This document shows, one piece after another, positions 8,270-18,593 of a stretch of DNA of 64,000 nucleotides. Each line of letters opens with the position of its first letter. The first letter of the stretch is position 1. The translations under genes and the position numbers were made by a program. Source of the DNA: Alteromonas sp. V450 (GTDB lineage Bacteria; Pseudomonadota; Gammaproteobacteria; Enterobacterales; Alteromonadaceae); the NCBI RefSeq assembly GCF_001885075.1, contig NZ_MODU01000004.1:3782001-3846000 (forward strand), given 5' to 3'. Below the pieces are notes generated by a model. That model was not told where the DNA came from. It made no database searches and saw only the letters and a program-made list of their open reading frames with translations.

Positions 8270-9145
8270 TTAATCTTCGTTTGCGCTATGTAACTTATGC
8301 GTGTTGAGCGTTTCATAAACTGATGCTGAGGTAATAAGAATTCCACCGAGTAATGCACTTAACCCGGGTTTTTCGTTGAGCAAAATAATAGCGAGGAAAA
8401 CACCGTACAATGGCTGCATGCAGGCAATAAGCGAAAACGTTTTTGCCCTAAGGTGTCGTAGGCTTGCGGCAATGAGCGCGTGAGGAAGTGCAGTAAATAC
8501 AGTGCCTAAAAGCAATAGCATAAGCCAAGCGCTTGAAGACGCAGCTACTATTTCTGCACTGCCTATCGGCAGCATTAAAATGCTGATAACCAGGGTTTGC
8601 CACGCCATGGCCTGCGCACCACTGTAGTGTTTAAAGTGCTTGCGGTGGATAAGGTTTCTAAACGAATACAAGATGGCAGATGCAATACCAATAAGGACAC
8701 CAAGGGTAATGTCATTTTCTAGCGACGTTTCAGGCACAATTAAGTAAACGCCAATAACCACGGTAAGGGTAGATACGATGTCCTGCCAAACTAATCTTAC
8801 TCTTTCGAAAAAAGGTTCGATAAGCACTGTAATTACAGGAAAGGTAAAAAGGGCAATCATCCCCACAGATACCCCTGCATATTGCATGGCGGCAAAGTAG
8901 GTAACCCAATGCAGCGCCATCAATACGCCTAAGCCTAAGGCAACGCCATAGTCTTTTTTGGAATTCAACTTTATTTTGTTTTTTGCCAACTTCAAAAAGG
9001 CGAATAATGCTATGCAGGCAAATACCGAGCGAACCAGCGTTATATCGCTGGCACTCAGTGGTACAAGCCGAGAGAAAAGAGCAGTACCACCCAGTAAAAT
9101 TACCGTGAAATGAAGTGAGATCAGGCTTTTTTTAACAGCATCCAT
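8270..9145 (-). CDS. DMT-superfamily (EamA) transporter
   Basis: 291 residues with ten predicted transmembrane helices in two EamA repeats (about 8-135 and 150-280), typical of small-molecule exporters. Segments such as LVRSVFACIALFAFLKL, ALHWVTYFAAMQYAGVSVGM and CMQPLYGVFLAIILLNEKP are characteristic. The substrate cannot be read from sequence. It starts four bases after psd on the same strand, so it is probably cotranscribed with psd. Confidence 0.85.
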   Translation of the reverse strand: MDAVKKSLISLHFTVILLGGTALFSRLVPLSASDITLVRSVFACIALFAFLKLAKNKIKLNSKKDYGVALGLGVLMALHWVTYFAAMQYAGVSVGMIALFTFPVITVLIEPFFERVRLVWQDIVSTLTVVIGVYLIVPETSLENDITLGVLIGIASAILYSFRNLIHRKHFKHYSGAQAMAWQTLVISILMLPIGSAEIVAASSSAWLMLLLLGTVFTALPHALIAASLRHLRAKTFSLIACMQPLYGVFLAIILLNEKPGLSALLGGILITSASVYETLNTHKLHSANED

Positions 9146-9148
9146 AAA

Positions 9149-10096
9149 TTAGCTGTCAGCGTCCTCTGTTTTGGTCTCGCTCTTCTCATCACTCATCGTT
9201 TCATTCGCCACTGGCATATCTTCGCCAGAAGGCTGTGTCGTTGATTTAAGCGCCATAGGCTCGCCAAGACGAGTGACCATGCCAGGGGCCAGGTCTTCAA
9301 AATCAATTGCATCTTGTTCGAAACATACCACAATGGTAGAGCCTAGCTTAAAGCGGCCAAGTTCAGCGCCTTTTTCCAAGAAAACCGCTGCTTCGCTATC
9401 TTTTTCATATGACCAGTGCTGAACATTTTTACCCGCAGGAGGCGTTACTGTGCCTGCCCAGACGGTCTCGATACTTGCCACTATGGTAGCGCCAACGAGC
9501 ACCATCGCCATTTTGCCAACAGGCGTGTCAAACAGCGCCACAACACGTTCGTTGCGTGCAAACAGACCTGGAATGTTTTGTGCGGTAAGCGGGTTCACTG
9601 AAAATAGTTCGCCTGGCACATACAGCATATCGGTAAGCGTGCCCTCAACTGGCATGTGAATTCTGTGATAATCCCGTGGAGCAAGATAGATAGTCGCGAA
9701 TTTACCATTTTTGAATGGCGCAGCTACCTCAGGCTTACCACCTAATAATGTGGTAAGGCTAAAGTCATGGCCCTTCGCCTGAAAAATACTGTCGCTATGA
9801 ATGTCGCCAAACTGACTTACCGTACCGTCAACAGCATGGATAAGTACGTTGTCGCTCTGATCTATGGTACGTGCTTCTGGCTTGAGCGGGCGCGTAAAAA
9901 ACGTATTAAAGCTTCTGTAATGCTCTGGCTTTTCATGCAATGCTTCGGTCATATCAACGTTATATTGCTTGATAAATAGCTTGATGAAAAAGGTGGTAAC
10001 GCTACCCATTTCTGCTTCCGCAAGTTTTCCCACAAGGCGTGAAAGCAGGTGTTTTGGTGTAACGTACTGTAAATTAACTTTAAGCCAATCTAACAC
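9149..10096 (-). CDS. psd: Phosphatidylserine decarboxylase proenzyme
   Basis: Inner-membrane pyruvoyl enzyme that makes phosphatidylethanolamine. The self-cleavage site LGST is present (Gly252-Ser253), and Ser becomes the pyruvoyl group of the alpha chain. The HxHxP-type motif is [11 protein letters not shown], and the N-terminus carries [15 protein letters not shown]. After residue 285 comes an acidic tail ([14 protein letters not shown]) not needed for catalysis. The order psd-rsgA, divergent from orn, matches E. coli. Confidence 0.97.
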   Translation of the reverse strand: MLDWLKVNLQYVTPKHLLSRLVGKLAEAEMGSVTTFFIKLFIKQYNVDMTEALHEKPEHYRSFNTFFTRPLKPEARTIDQSDNVLIHAVDGTVSQFGDIHSDSIFQAKGHDFSLTTLLGGKPEVAAPFKNGKFATIYLAPRDYHRIHMPVEGTLTDMLYVPGELFSVNPLTAQNIPGLFARNERVVALFDTPVGKMAMVLVGATIVASIETVWAGTVTPPAGKNVQHWSYEKDSEAAVFLEKGAELGRFKLGSTIVVCFEQDAIDFEDLAPGMVTRLGEPMALKSTTQPSGEDMPVANETMSDEKSETKTEDADS

Positions 10097-10255
10097 AAAA
10101 TATCTCCGTTTCTTTTGTGCAAGCAGTAATGCATTGCACCAATAGCGTTATTGTATCGTAAGTCGTGATACTAAGAGCAACTTTAGGGTTATGAATGCTT
10201 ACACAAAAGCATAAGCACAACATTAACTTTGTTTACGGTTGTAAAGGAAAAATGT

Positions 10256-11299
10256 TTATGCACCAGGCGGAAGACTATGACTGGGGCGCTGTTCTTCCAT
10301 GGTGGTTAAAATTCGGTGGTAGCTTTCGAAGCGTTCAGCGCTGATTTTCCCTTCTTCTACGGCTTCTTTTAACAAACATCCTGGGTCGTTAAGGTGTTTG
10401 CAGTCTCTGAATTTACAGCCGCCTAGGTAATCTCTAAATTCTATAAAGCCCCATGTAATTCGTTCGGTAGGAATGTGCCACAAGCCAAATTCACGTACTC
10501 CAGGAGAATCAATTAAATCACCGCCGGCCGGCAAGTGAAGCAATTTAGCCGCTGTAGTCGTATGTTGGCCCAGTCCGGAGTTATCCGAAATATCACCGGT
10601 TAATTCATCGGCGTCGGGGAGAACTTGATTAATTAAGCTTGATTTGCCTACACCCGACTGCCCTACGAAAACGCTGATGCTATCGTTGAGGTATTCATTG
10701 AGCTTGCTAATGCCTTCACCGGTTTTGCAACTGGTGAAGAGCACTTCGTAGCCCAAGTTCTCGTATGTTTTAAGCTGCTCTGCTACGTTTGCGCGTTCCT
10801 CTTCACTGAGCAACTCTACTTTGTTGAGGACAATCAGAGGCGTGATGCCTATGTCTTCACAGGCCACGAGATAACGATCGATAATATTTAGTGAGAGGGT
10901 CGGTAATATAGCGCTAACTACAATAATGCGGTCAATATTCGCGGCGATAGGCTTTATACCGTCGTAATAATCTGGGCGAGTTAGGACAGAGTGCCTGTCT
11001 TTTACAATTTCAATAACCCCACTTACACCTGACTCAGCGTCATCCCCTTTACTGAAAAACACTTTGTCGCCACACACCACAGAGTCTACTGTGCGGCGAA
11101 TGTGACAGCGAGATACCGCACCGTTTGCGTCTTCAACGTCTGCGTGTTTACCAAAGCGGCCGATTACCGTGCCGCTTTCTAGCGTGCTTTCATCAAGGTT
11201 CGCCGCGCCCTTTGAGGCGTGCTTTTCACGCAAGCGTTTGCTTCTATTAGCTGCCACTTGTCGTTTCTGTCGTTGTGTAAGTTTTGGTTTTTTCGCCAC
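10256..11299 (-). CDS. rsgA: Ribosome small-subunit GTPase RsgA
   Basis: Late 30S assembly GTPase. It has an N-terminal basic tail and OB fold, then a circularly permuted G domain (LNKVE appears before [15 protein letters not shown] and DSPGVREFG), and a C-terminal zinc finger ([16 protein letters not shown]). 347 residues, as in E. coli (350). The start is 86 bases from orn on the opposite strand, so the promoters are back to back. Confidence 0.97.
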   Translation of the reverse strand: MAKKPKLTQRQKRQVAANRSKRLREKHASKGAANLDESTLESGTVIGRFGKHADVEDANGAVSRCHIRRTVDSVVCGDKVFFSKGDDAESGVSGVIEIVKDRHSVLTRPDYYDGIKPIAANIDRIIVVSAILPTLSLNIIDRYLVACEDIGITPLIVLNKVELLSEEERANVAEQLKTYENLGYEVLFTSCKTGEGISKLNEYLNDSISVFVGQSGVGKSSLINQVLPDADELTGDISDNSGLGQHTTTAAKLLHLPAGGDLIDSPGVREFGLWHIPTERITWGFIEFRDYLGGCKFRDCKHLNDPGCLLKEAVEEGKISAERFESYHRILTTMEEQRPSHSLPPGA

Positions 11300-11385
11300 G
11301 ATTCTTTTCTAGTTTCACGTATACTATGTCAATAATACCGTTTGTAGGGCATGGTTGCCATGTCTGTAGCGCAAAGAGGAAAGTA

Positions 11386-11931
11386 ATGAGTAAACACGAC
11401 AGCAACCTTGTCTGGATAGACATGGAAATGACGGGGTTAGATCCTGAAACTTGTGTAGTAATGGAAATTGCAACCATTGTTACTGATGCACAGCTAAATA
11501 TTTTGGCTGAAGGCCCCGTAATAGCGGTACATCAAAGTGACGACGTATTAGATAATATGGACGAGTGGTGCACTCGCGTGCACGGTGAAAGTGGTTTAAC
11601 TGCGCGCTGCCGAGAGAGTAAAATAAGCATAGAAGAGGCTTCTGCACAAACTATTGCTTTTTTAGAACAATGGGTAGATGCAGGAAAATCACCACTGTGT
11701 GGAAACACTATTGGGCAAGACAGACGCTTCATGGTGAAGTACATGCCCGAACTTGAAGCGTACTTCCACTATAGAAATATTGATGTAAGTACAATAAAAG
11801 AACTAACGCGCCGCTGGAAGCCTGAAATTTTAGACGGCTTCGAAAAGAAAGGCGTACACCTGGCGTTAGATGATATTCGCGAGTCTATTGAAGAAATGCG
11901 CTATTATCGTGAGAAAGTGTTTACGATTTAG
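11386..11931 (+). CDS. orn: Oligoribonuclease
   Basis: 3'-5' exonuclease (DEDDh class) that degrades 2-5 nt RNAs and pGpG, and so closes the c-di-GMP degradation route. The first acidic pair is in [11 protein letters not shown] (Asp12, Glu14), with others in IGQDRRFM and [11 protein letters not shown] use the ATG at 11386 (181 residues), preceded by AGAGGAAAGTA; 102 bases of open frame upstream do not resemble the family. tRNA-Gly follows, as in E. coli. Confidence 0.97.
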   Translation: MSKHDSNLVWIDMEMTGLDPETCVVMEIATIVTDAQLNILAEGPVIAVHQSDDVLDNMDEWCTRVHGESGLTARCRESKISIEEASAQTIAFLEQWVDAGKSPLCGNTIGQDRRFMVKYMPELEAYFHYRNIDVSTIKELTRRWKPEILDGFEKKGVHLALDDIRESIEEMRYYREKVFTI

Positions 11932-11971
11932 GCGTTCGGTCCAAGAGGTACAAAAAAAGTAGAATTAATGG

Positions 11972-11999
11972 TTGCGTTACCCCAAAATTTTTGTAAAAT
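11972..11999 (+). promoter_or_regulatory. Likely promoter of tRNA-Gly
   Basis: -35 TTGCGT (11972-11977), 16-base spacer, -10 TAAAAT (11994-11999), then a GC-rich discriminator GCGCACC typical of stringently controlled stable-RNA promoters. The tRNA begins 33 bases after the -10 box. Confidence 0.65.
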
Positions 12000-12032
12000 G
12001 CGCACCACTTCAAACGAAGTACCTCTTTTGTT

Positions 12033-12108
<76 letters not shown>

Positions 12109-12255
12109 AATTTTAAAGCTGATAGTAAACTTTACTTTCAGTGGGCGTGAAAAGCGCGACCCCTAGTGGGCCCGCGACCGAGTGTCGGCCAGTTGGCGAA
12201 TCTCGTTATCGATGCGACCCCTTAAAGGGCCCGCGACCGAGTGTCGGCCAGTTGG

Positions 12256-12282
12256 CGAATCTCGTTTCCCGCTCCAAATTTT
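12256..12282 (+). repeat. Exact copy of the tRNA-Gly 3' end
   Basis: 27 bases identical to 12088-12114 (3' T-stem, acceptor strand, CCA and the following AATTTT). The upstream T-loop sequence is altered by two extra bases (GTTGGCGAATC against GTTCGAATC). It lacks the 5' half, so it cannot be a tRNA. Confidence 0.9.
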
Positions 12283-12452
12283 TCATACACCTCGAAAATC
12301 AAAGCTTATCTAGTTTTTAAGTGCGACCCCTTAAAGGGCCCGCGACCGAGTGTCGGCCATTGCTTCGCAACGAGTCAGCAGATGTATCGATGCGACCCCT
12401 TAATGGGCCCGCGACCGAGTGTCGGCCATTGCTTCACAACGAGAATAAATCT

Positions 12453-12471
12453 GTTTCCCGCTCCAAATTTT
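12453..12471 (+). repeat. Second copy of the tRNA-Gly 3' end (19 bp)
   Basis: GTTTCCCGCTCCAAATTTT, identical to 12096-12114. It lies between the fourth and fifth core repeats. Confidence 0.85.
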
Positions 12472-12700
12472 CAAACATCACGAAAATCTAAACATTAGCA
12501 GATGTGTCGATGCGACCCCTTGATGGGGCCGCGACGGGATGTGAGTTCTCGCTTTGTAAGAAAATTCTAAATTGCTTGGACAAAAATCTAGTGAAAACTG
12601 ATTACTTTTCCTAGAAAATGATTCTATTGCGTCAGTAACTTGTCCAATCGTGTAAAAAGAGCGTTCAAGTTTAGCTTCAAAATTTGCAGTAAGGCTTCAT

Positions 12701-14470
12701 ATGTCATCAGACAACACAGTTTCAATTTATAACCAAGCAAGTTTATTGGTTCAGAAGGCAGACTATGCAAATGCGCTCAAGTTAATTTATCCGACCGTAA
12801 AATCACATCCCACTTTTTTTAAGGGATGGTTGCTTTTCAGTAGGTGCTTGTATGCGATTGGTCATGTCAAAGAGGCCGTAGATATTGCGCTAAATGCGGA
12901 AAATGTCGACCCAATGAAAAGGGAATTTGAGCAAATATCATTGCTCATGGAGCAGCAGGATTATAGTGCTGCTGAACAAATAGCATTGCAAATGTTGAAG
13001 GAATTTGGGCCACATCCGAAAGCATATTTCACGTTAGGTCGTATTTTTTTACAAGTAAATCTGCCAGAAGAGGGAATAGAGGTTTTAGAGCAAGCGGTGG
13101 AACATTTACCCAGTAACCTGTCTATTCGCAAGCTTCTTTCCGATGGTTACGCCAGTGCTGGGCAGTATCGCAATACGATTGAATCTCTGAAAACATTAAC
13201 AACATTGGATGAATGTTTTGATACGCTTTGGTTATTGATAACGCACCTATTAAAGTACGGTCAATATGAGGATATTGAGCAGTATTGCCAACGCGCGTTA
13301 AACCATGCGGCAGGTGACGCCGAAAAAGTCAGTCAGATAAATTTAGTTTATGGTCAGATGCTGCGCATTGTGGGGCAGCGAGACAAGAGTATAGCAACAA
13401 TAAAACGCAGCCTTGAGAGTAATCCACAGAATATGGAAGCGTGGTGGGCGCTGGCAGACTTCAAAAATTACCCCTTCAATGAGGGGGAAATGCAAAAGTT
13501 AAATGCCTTAACGCGCAGCAACCCGCCAAGTTTATCTACTAGTCCGCTTTATTTTGCCCTCGCCAAAATGCGTGAAACTCAGGTAATGCCAGAGCAATCA
13601 ATATCAGACTACCGTGTTGCCAACGCATGTAAATCCGCGGGGCATTTTAAAGTCGAGTCTTTAAAGCGTGAATATGAACAACGGCAAGCGGCGTACACCG
13701 CTAAAGCTTTACAACTGCAAGCGCCTATCCAAAACGATTCGCCAACCCCTATTTTTATAGTTGGGTTGCCCCGTTCGGGCTCCACGCTTTTAGAACAAAT
13801 GTTGGCAACGCACAGTAAAATAGACGGCACTATGGAGCAACCGACGCTTCCAGATGTTGAAGCGGCAGCTCAGCGCTATGCATTGAAGCAATATGGCGTA
13901 AGTTTGACACAGGCACTAGAGCGCTTTACCCCTGATGAGTTGTCGATGTTTAAAGAGCAATACCTTCGCGAAAGTGCAATTTTTCGCTCGGGAACAGCCC
14001 CATTTTTTATTGATAAACAACTTTTCAACCACCGATTAGTGGGGTTTATTCATAAAATACTGCCTGAAGCCGTTATTATTGACGTTCGTCGCGATCCTTT
14101 TGACTGTGCAATCAGCTTATTTAAACAGTATTTTCCATCAGGTGTTGAGTTTAGCTATGATTTTCAAGATATCGGCACGACGTATAATGCTTATACCGCA
14201 CTCATGGATTATTGGCATTGCGCCTTACCTAACCGTGTACTGACTGTACATTATGAGGCGTTGGTGTCAGAGCCGGAAAAAGAACTCACAAAAATATTCA
14301 ATCACATTGGCCTGCATTACGAAAATGAGTGCCTCCAGTTTAGTCACACCAAACGGCCCATTCATACCGCGAGCAGTGAGCAAGTGCGCGAACCGCTCAA
14401 TACTAACGCTATTGGGAGATGGAGCGACTACGAGCTTTACATCGACAAATCGTTCTTAACTGAGACTTAA
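12701..14470 (+). CDS. TPR-repeat sulfotransferase
   Basis: 589 residues. The N-terminal half (about 1-320) is built of helical TPR-like repeats (for example AYFTLGRIFLQVNLPEEGIE and SLESNPQNMEAWWALADFKN). The C-terminal half is a PAPS-dependent sulfotransferase domain: the 5'-phosphosulfate loop GLPRSGSTLLEQML is at about 355-368, and the 3'-phosphate motif DVRRDPFDCAISLF at about 460-475. No signal peptide, so probably cytosolic. It precedes a TonB-dependent receptor by 252 bases on the same strand, a pairing I recall from related bacteria. The acceptor substrate is unknown. TPR half and sulfotransferase domain are both clear. Confidence 0.87.
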   Translation: MSSDNTVSIYNQASLLVQKADYANALKLIYPTVKSHPTFFKGWLLFSRCLYAIGHVKEAVDIALNAENVDPMKREFEQISLLMEQQDYSAAEQIALQMLKEFGPHPKAYFTLGRIFLQVNLPEEGIEVLEQAVEHLPSNLSIRKLLSDGYASAGQYRNTIESLKTLTTLDECFDTLWLLITHLLKYGQYEDIEQYCQRALNHAAGDAEKVSQINLVYGQMLRIVGQRDKSIATIKRSLESNPQNMEAWWALADFKNYPFNEGEMQKLNALTRSNPPSLSTSPLYFALAKMRETQVMPEQSISDYRVANACKSAGHFKVESLKREYEQRQAAYTAKALQLQAPIQNDSPTPIFIVGLPRSGSTLLEQMLATHSKIDGTMEQPTLPDVEAAAQRYALKQYGVSLTQALERFTPDELSMFKEQYLRESAIFRSGTAPFFIDKQLFNHRLVGFIHKILPEAVIIDVRRDPFDCAISLFKQYFPSGVEFSYDFQDIGTTYNAYTALMDYWHCALPNRVLTVHYEALVSEPEKELTKIFNHIGLHYENECLQFSHTKRPIHTASSEQVREPLNTNAIGRWSDYELYIDKSFLTET

Positions 14471-14722
14471 ATTAATCTTAAGTTTGTCTTAACTAAATTG
14501 GCAGAGAATCTTTAATAGTTGCAGTTATTCGCATATTATTGGTGCAACGGCTGCACACCAATAGTGCAGTGCGACCAGATGTTTGTGCCCGCATTTCTGA
14601 AAAATTGGCTAAAACGCCAGATAATTAAACTAATTGACTATGCTGGTACAGACTGTGCTGTGATACAACAGTAAAGGTAAAGATCCAACCAACAACTAAC
14701 AATAAAAAGTTGAGGAAATCCC

Positions 14723-17700
14723 ATGGGTAAGCACACACACCCACATACAATGAAACGCTCCATTATTTCGCTTTGCATCACTACAGCGCTTGGTTTGAGC
14801 TATAGCTCAAATGCAGCCGCGCAAGAAGCAGAAAGTGAGGAATTGAAGGAAGTTGAAGTTATCGACATTACGGGGTCTCGCATTCCGACAGATCCTAACG
14901 TATTGTCTTCAGTTCCTGTTCAATCATTGAACTCAAAAGATATTGCCATGTCGGGTGAACTCAACCTGGCTGATGTTGTGAATGACATACCCGCGTTGAT
15001 ATCGTCATTAACAGCGGAAAATACCGATACAGGCTCGAACTCGTTGAACCTTCGTGGTTTGGGCGCTGACCGCACGCTAACCCTCGTCAATGGCCGTCGT
15101 CATGTGGCAGGTTTTAGGGGCTCTCAAGCTGTTGATATTGGTACTATCCCAAGAGCTCTCGTAGAGCGTGTTGAGGTTACGACCGGTGGTGCATCAGCCG
15201 TTTATGGTGCGGATGCGGTTACTGGTGTAGTTAACTTTATTCTTAAAGACGATTTTGAAGGCGTTCAAATTAATGCAACTGGTGCTGTGCCAGAACAGTC
15301 TGGCGGTAGTTCTTTTGCACTTGATGGCGCGTTCGGTAAAAACTTTGATGACGACAAAGGAAATATCGTATTAACGCTGTCTGTTGAGCATGAAGAAGAA
15401 CTGCTTCACGGTGACAGAGACTGGTCTAGAAACAATGGTATTTCTTCTATTGTTCCAACAAGCCCAGATGATCCAACCAGAATACTAGCAAGCGATGTGA
15501 GATACTGGCTAACATCTAACGAGGGGTCTATTGCGCCAACGTTTGGCGGTCGTGAGACTACTTATGTCGATATCAACAATAACGGCATTGCGGATTGTCA
15601 GGAGTCACGTGGTGGACAAACGGGTTTCTTAGCGGGTTGTTGGATAACAAATCCTGATGGAACGGTAAGTGTAAACCAAGATGGCCCAATTTATGACGGT
15701 CTTTTAAGTAGCGGTGGCAACGGCGGTAAATTCAACTTTGACAACGATACGCTTATGCCGAATACCGACAAGTTTATCTTAAACTTAAACGGTAACTACC
15801 AGCTTACTGACGAATTAAATGCGTTTTTCGAAGCAAAATACGTAAGAGCAGAGACCAGCTTCTTTGCTGAGTATGATTCATACTATGACACGCTATTTAT
15901 CATGCCAGATAACCCGTTTATTCCTGAGCAGTTACAGCCCGTTGTTGACCAAACTGGTGGGCTTCTTTTAACTCAGGACGCAATAGGTTGGGACCAAGAC
16001 GAAACAAACTATACACGTGAAACGCAGCGCTTCGTGGGTGGTTTTACTTGGGATTACGCTTACGATCACTCACTTGAGTTTGCTGTGAACCACGGCCGTT
16101 TCACCAATAAAACGGAATACTCAGCCCAATACACAGACCGTATTTTCGCGGCCATCGACTCGACCGTAGATGAGAATGGAAATGCAGTATGTCGCTCTGA
16201 CCTTGACCCATCTGCCGCTTACGAAATCGACTATTTCTTGTTTAACCAGAATTACGCGAATGGCGCGTTCTCTAGTGACAGATATTACACCTTCACGCCA
16301 GGTGATGGTCAGTGTGCACCGTTGAATCCATTTGGTACATTTGCAGCGAGTAAAGAAGCGCAAGACTTTATTACTGCAAGACTACAAGACGAGCTAACTG
16401 TAGAACAAACTGTGGTTACATTAACCGCGGTTGGTCAGTTCGATGTATTAGATAGTGTGTTGGACGGCTCACTTGGCTATGCGACTGGCCTAGAATATCG
16501 CGAAGAATCGAGCGATAACAGATTGGATCCTATTTCGCGGGGCGTACTACCTGAAGGCACGCCATTCACAGCAGGACAGTTAGTGAATGAGGTGTCTCCT
16601 TGGTTAAATATCTTAACGGGTATCGATAACGTTCAGCAGTTCAATAGTGGCGGTGAGTATGATGTTGTTGATGCATTCTTAGAAGTGCGTTTACCCATCT
16701 TCCTAGACAGAGAGTTCGCTTATGAATTCACCGTAGACGGTGCGATACGTGTAGCTGACTATTCAACGCTTGGCCAAACGACGACTTGGAAATTAGGTTT
16801 CTCATATAGCCCAATTGAAGACTTAAATGTTCGCGGTACTTTGTCTGAAGCGGTTAGGGCACCAAATATCACTGAGTTATTCAGCCCTCAATTACCTATC
16901 ACGGTTAACCTGAATGTCGACCCTTGTGACCCTCAAAATATCAATGCGGGTACGTCATCGCGTCAGGGAAACTGTGTAGCAGATTTGCAGGCCAATGGTA
17001 TCCCAGTAGAAGAAATTCTTGATGCCAACGGCAACTATATTTGGGAAAACCCACTGACTGCGCGCTTCTCGGGAACGTCTGGTGGTAACCCAGAGTTGGA
17101 TGTTGAAACTGCTGAAACGGTAACCATTGGTACGGTTTACAGACCTTCTTTCATTGAAGGGCTAACGGTGACGGTGGATTACTGGAGCGTTGAAATTGAG
17201 GATGCAATTTCAGCGGTTGGGTCTGCGGACATTCTTAACGGATGTTATGACTCGGCCAATTTCCCAAATCTTGGTTTTTGTGACCAGTTCACTCGACGCG
17301 CTGATGGTGGTCTTAACAGCCTAACAACGGGTGAGATCAACTTTGCACGCGTGGAAGCTGAAGGTATCGACTTCTCTGTTAATTATGTATTTAGCATTGA
17401 TGAAAATGACTTTGGGATAAGCGTTGTAGGAACACGCCAAAATACCCTAGATCGCTTCTTTAACCCAACGGATCCGTCGGACGTTGATGTTGGTCTTGAA
17501 GAAATTCAGTCTCCGAAAACCGCAGGCAATATTGAGTTGAGCTGGAGCCGTGGCGATTTGTCAATGGCATTCCAAACAACCTACCAAAGCCGTCAGGCTT
17601 ATGGAGAGGTTGAAAACTCACTGGGTCTAGGTGATGCAAACCAAATCTATGGTACTGGCAGTGGCTTCTTTGGCAGCACAGTTATTCACGATTTGAATGC

Positions 17701-17842
17701 AAGCTATCAAGTGGATGACTCATTGTCAGTATTCGGTGGTATTAACAACCTTACCGACGAAATACCGTTTGCTACAGAAGAAGCTTGGCCTACAGGTCCA
17801 CGAGGCCGGACATTCTTCTTCGGCGTAAACTACACAATGTAA
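14723..17842 (+). CDS. TonB-dependent outer-membrane receptor
   Basis: 1039 residues. The start at 14723 has GAGGAAAT upstream; a second Met at residue 10 begins the signal peptide proper (cleavage near NAAAQ). The plug domain (about 45-170) shows DITGSRIPTDP, SLNLRGLGADRTLTLVNGRR and GGASAVYGADAVTGVVNF, and is followed by the long beta barrel. The C-terminus ends in FFFGVNYTM rather than the usual Phe. It imports a ligand with TonB-ExbBD energy. The ligand is unknown; plug style and size fit the large carbohydrate/peptide receptors of Alteromonadales. It has its own terminator. Confidence 0.93.
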   Translation: MGKHTHPHTMKRSIISLCITTALGLSYSSNAAAQEAESEELKEVEVIDITGSRIPTDPNVLSSVPVQSLNSKDIAMSGELNLADVVNDIPALISSLTAENTDTGSNSLNLRGLGADRTLTLVNGRRHVAGFRGSQAVDIGTIPRALVERVEVTTGGASAVYGADAVTGVVNFILKDDFEGVQINATGAVPEQSGGSSFALDGAFGKNFDDDKGNIVLTLSVEHEEELLHGDRDWSRNNGISSIVPTSPDDPTRILASDVRYWLTSNEGSIAPTFGGRETTYVDINNNGIADCQESRGGQTGFLAGCWITNPDGTVSVNQDGPIYDGLLSSGGNGGKFNFDNDTLMPNTDKFILNLNGNYQLTDELNAFFEAKYVRAETSFFAEYDSYYDTLFIMPDNPFIPEQLQPVVDQTGGLLLTQDAIGWDQDETNYTRETQRFVGGFTWDYAYDHSLEFAVNHGRFTNKTEYSAQYTDRIFAAIDSTVDENGNAVCRSDLDPSAAYEIDYFLFNQNYANGAFSSDRYYTFTPGDGQCAPLNPFGTFAASKEAQDFITARLQDELTVEQTVVTLTAVGQFDVLDSVLDGSLGYATGLEYREESSDNRLDPISRGVLPEGTPFTAGQLVNEVSPWLNILTGIDNVQQFNSGGEYDVVDAFLEVRLPIFLDREFAYEFTVDGAIRVADYSTLGQTTTWKLGFSYSPIEDLNVRGTLSEAVRAPNITELFSPQLPITVNLNVDPCDPQNINAGTSSRQGNCVADLQANGIPVEEILDANGNYIWENPLTARFSGTSGGNPELDVETAETVTIGTVYRPSFIEGLTVTVDYWSVEIEDAISAVGSADILNGCYDSANFPNLGFCDQFTRRADGGLNSLTTGEINFARVEAEGIDFSVNYVFSIDENDFGISVVGTRQNTLDRFFNPTDPSDVDVGLEEIQSPKTAGNIELSWSRGDLSMAFQTTYQSRQAYGEVENSLGLGDANQIYGTGSGFFGSTVIHDLNASYQVDDSLSVFGGINNLTDEIPFATEEAWPTGPRGRTFFFGVNYTM

Positions 17843-17890
17843 ATTTACCGGTAATTAATAGACCCTACGTTTAGCGTAGGGCAAGTCAAC

Positions 17891-17933
17891 AAGGGGTTGG
17901 TCACCAATGCGGTGTCAACCTCTTTTATTTTTT
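17891..17933 (+). terminator. Terminator after the first TonB receptor
   Basis: Imperfect stem GGGTTGGTCACC / GGTGTCAACCTC with loop AATGC, followed by TTTTATTTTTT. A smaller hairpin (CCCTACG / CGTAGGG) lies just before it at 17862-17880. Confidence 0.75.
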
Positions 17934-18093
17934 GTACTACAACCTTTCAGCCGAATTGATACGAAGCATATCAAGCGGGCGCAACCGATTTTCCCCTCTT
18001 CTGTTGCACTTGCGTACGTTTCACTTTATGTTACTGGTCTAACCAGAGCTTTCAAAGCAAGCCACCCACATATTGGTTGCTAAAGGCTAAAAC

Positions 18094-18576
18094 TTGTCAA
18101 TGAGCGTGAAAATTATGTCAAAGAACTACGTACTCAGTACATATAATAAATTCCTGAAACTGCCCTTTGGGAAGAAATTATTCAGTTGGTATTCGGCACG
18201 TAGGGCACCCTATTTTTCGACGGTGTCACCACTTATAACAGACATTAGACCCAACTATTGCGAAGTGTTAATTAACAAACGCAAGGCTGTAGAAAATCAT
18301 ATTGGAACTGTACATGTGATTGCAATTTGTAATGGGCTAGAAATGGCCATGGGCTTTATGTGTGAAGCATCAATACCTAAAAACCTTAGGTGGATCCCGA
18401 AAGGTATGGAGGTGAAGTATCCGGCAAAAGCAGACTCTAACATCCGCTGTGTTGCTGAAGTACCTGATGATGCATGGAAACCGGGCGATTTACCCATATC
18501 GGTTAAAGCATACAACAGCGAGGGTACCATTGTTGTCGACGGAACGATCACTGTATGGGTGAGTGAAAAACGTTAG
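18094..18576 (+). CDS. DUF4442 hotdog-fold protein
   Basis: About 160 residues resembling DUF4442, a thioesterase-like hotdog family often annotated in fatty-acid contexts. Support: N-terminal FLKLPFGKKLFSWYSARRAPYF, the central helix HVIAICNGLEMAMGFMCEA, and strands ending in VVDGTITVWVSEK. The start is uncertain: the TTG at 18094 has AAAGG seven bases upstream, while ATGs at 18100 and 18115 lack a good ribosome site. No known catalytic residue can be assigned. It stands alone, ending at a terminator. Confidence 0.75.
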   Translation: MSMSVKIMSKNYVLSTYNKFLKLPFGKKLFSWYSARRAPYFSTVSPLITDIRPNYCEVLINKRKAVENHIGTVHVIAICNGLEMAMGFMCEASIPKNLRWIPKGMEVKYPAKADSNIRCVAEVPDDAWKPGDLPISVKAYNSEGTIVVDGTITVWVSEKR

Positions 18577-18593
18577 TGCGTGTTAGTTGGAAT

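Larger units (their letters stand above)
12156..12545 (+). repeat. Array of five 36-37 bp repeats behind tRNA-Gly, mixed with copies of the tRNA 3' end
   Basis: A unit beginning GCGACCCCTTAAAGGGCC and ending CGAGTGTCGGCCA occurs at 12156-12191, 12214-12250, 12323-12359 and 12392-12428, nearly unchanged, and in decayed form at 12512-12545. Between units the tRNA 3' end recurs: 27 bases (12088-12114, T-arm through CCA plus AATTTT) are repeated exactly at 12256-12282, and the last 19 at 12453-12471. The spacers GCAGATGT-TCGAT and ATTGCTTC-CAACGAG also recur. The unit can fold as CGAC-loop-GTCG. There is no sign of protein coding. This resembles the repeats behind E. coli tyrT, which also copy a tRNA end. 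Confidence 0.9.

Noticed and set aside
12241..12498. An 85-codon open frame across the tRNA-associated repeats
   Set aside because: Its sequence is only the repeat unit translated (CDPLKGPRPSVGHCF-like segments recur), it has no ribosome site, and it includes tRNA copy sequence.
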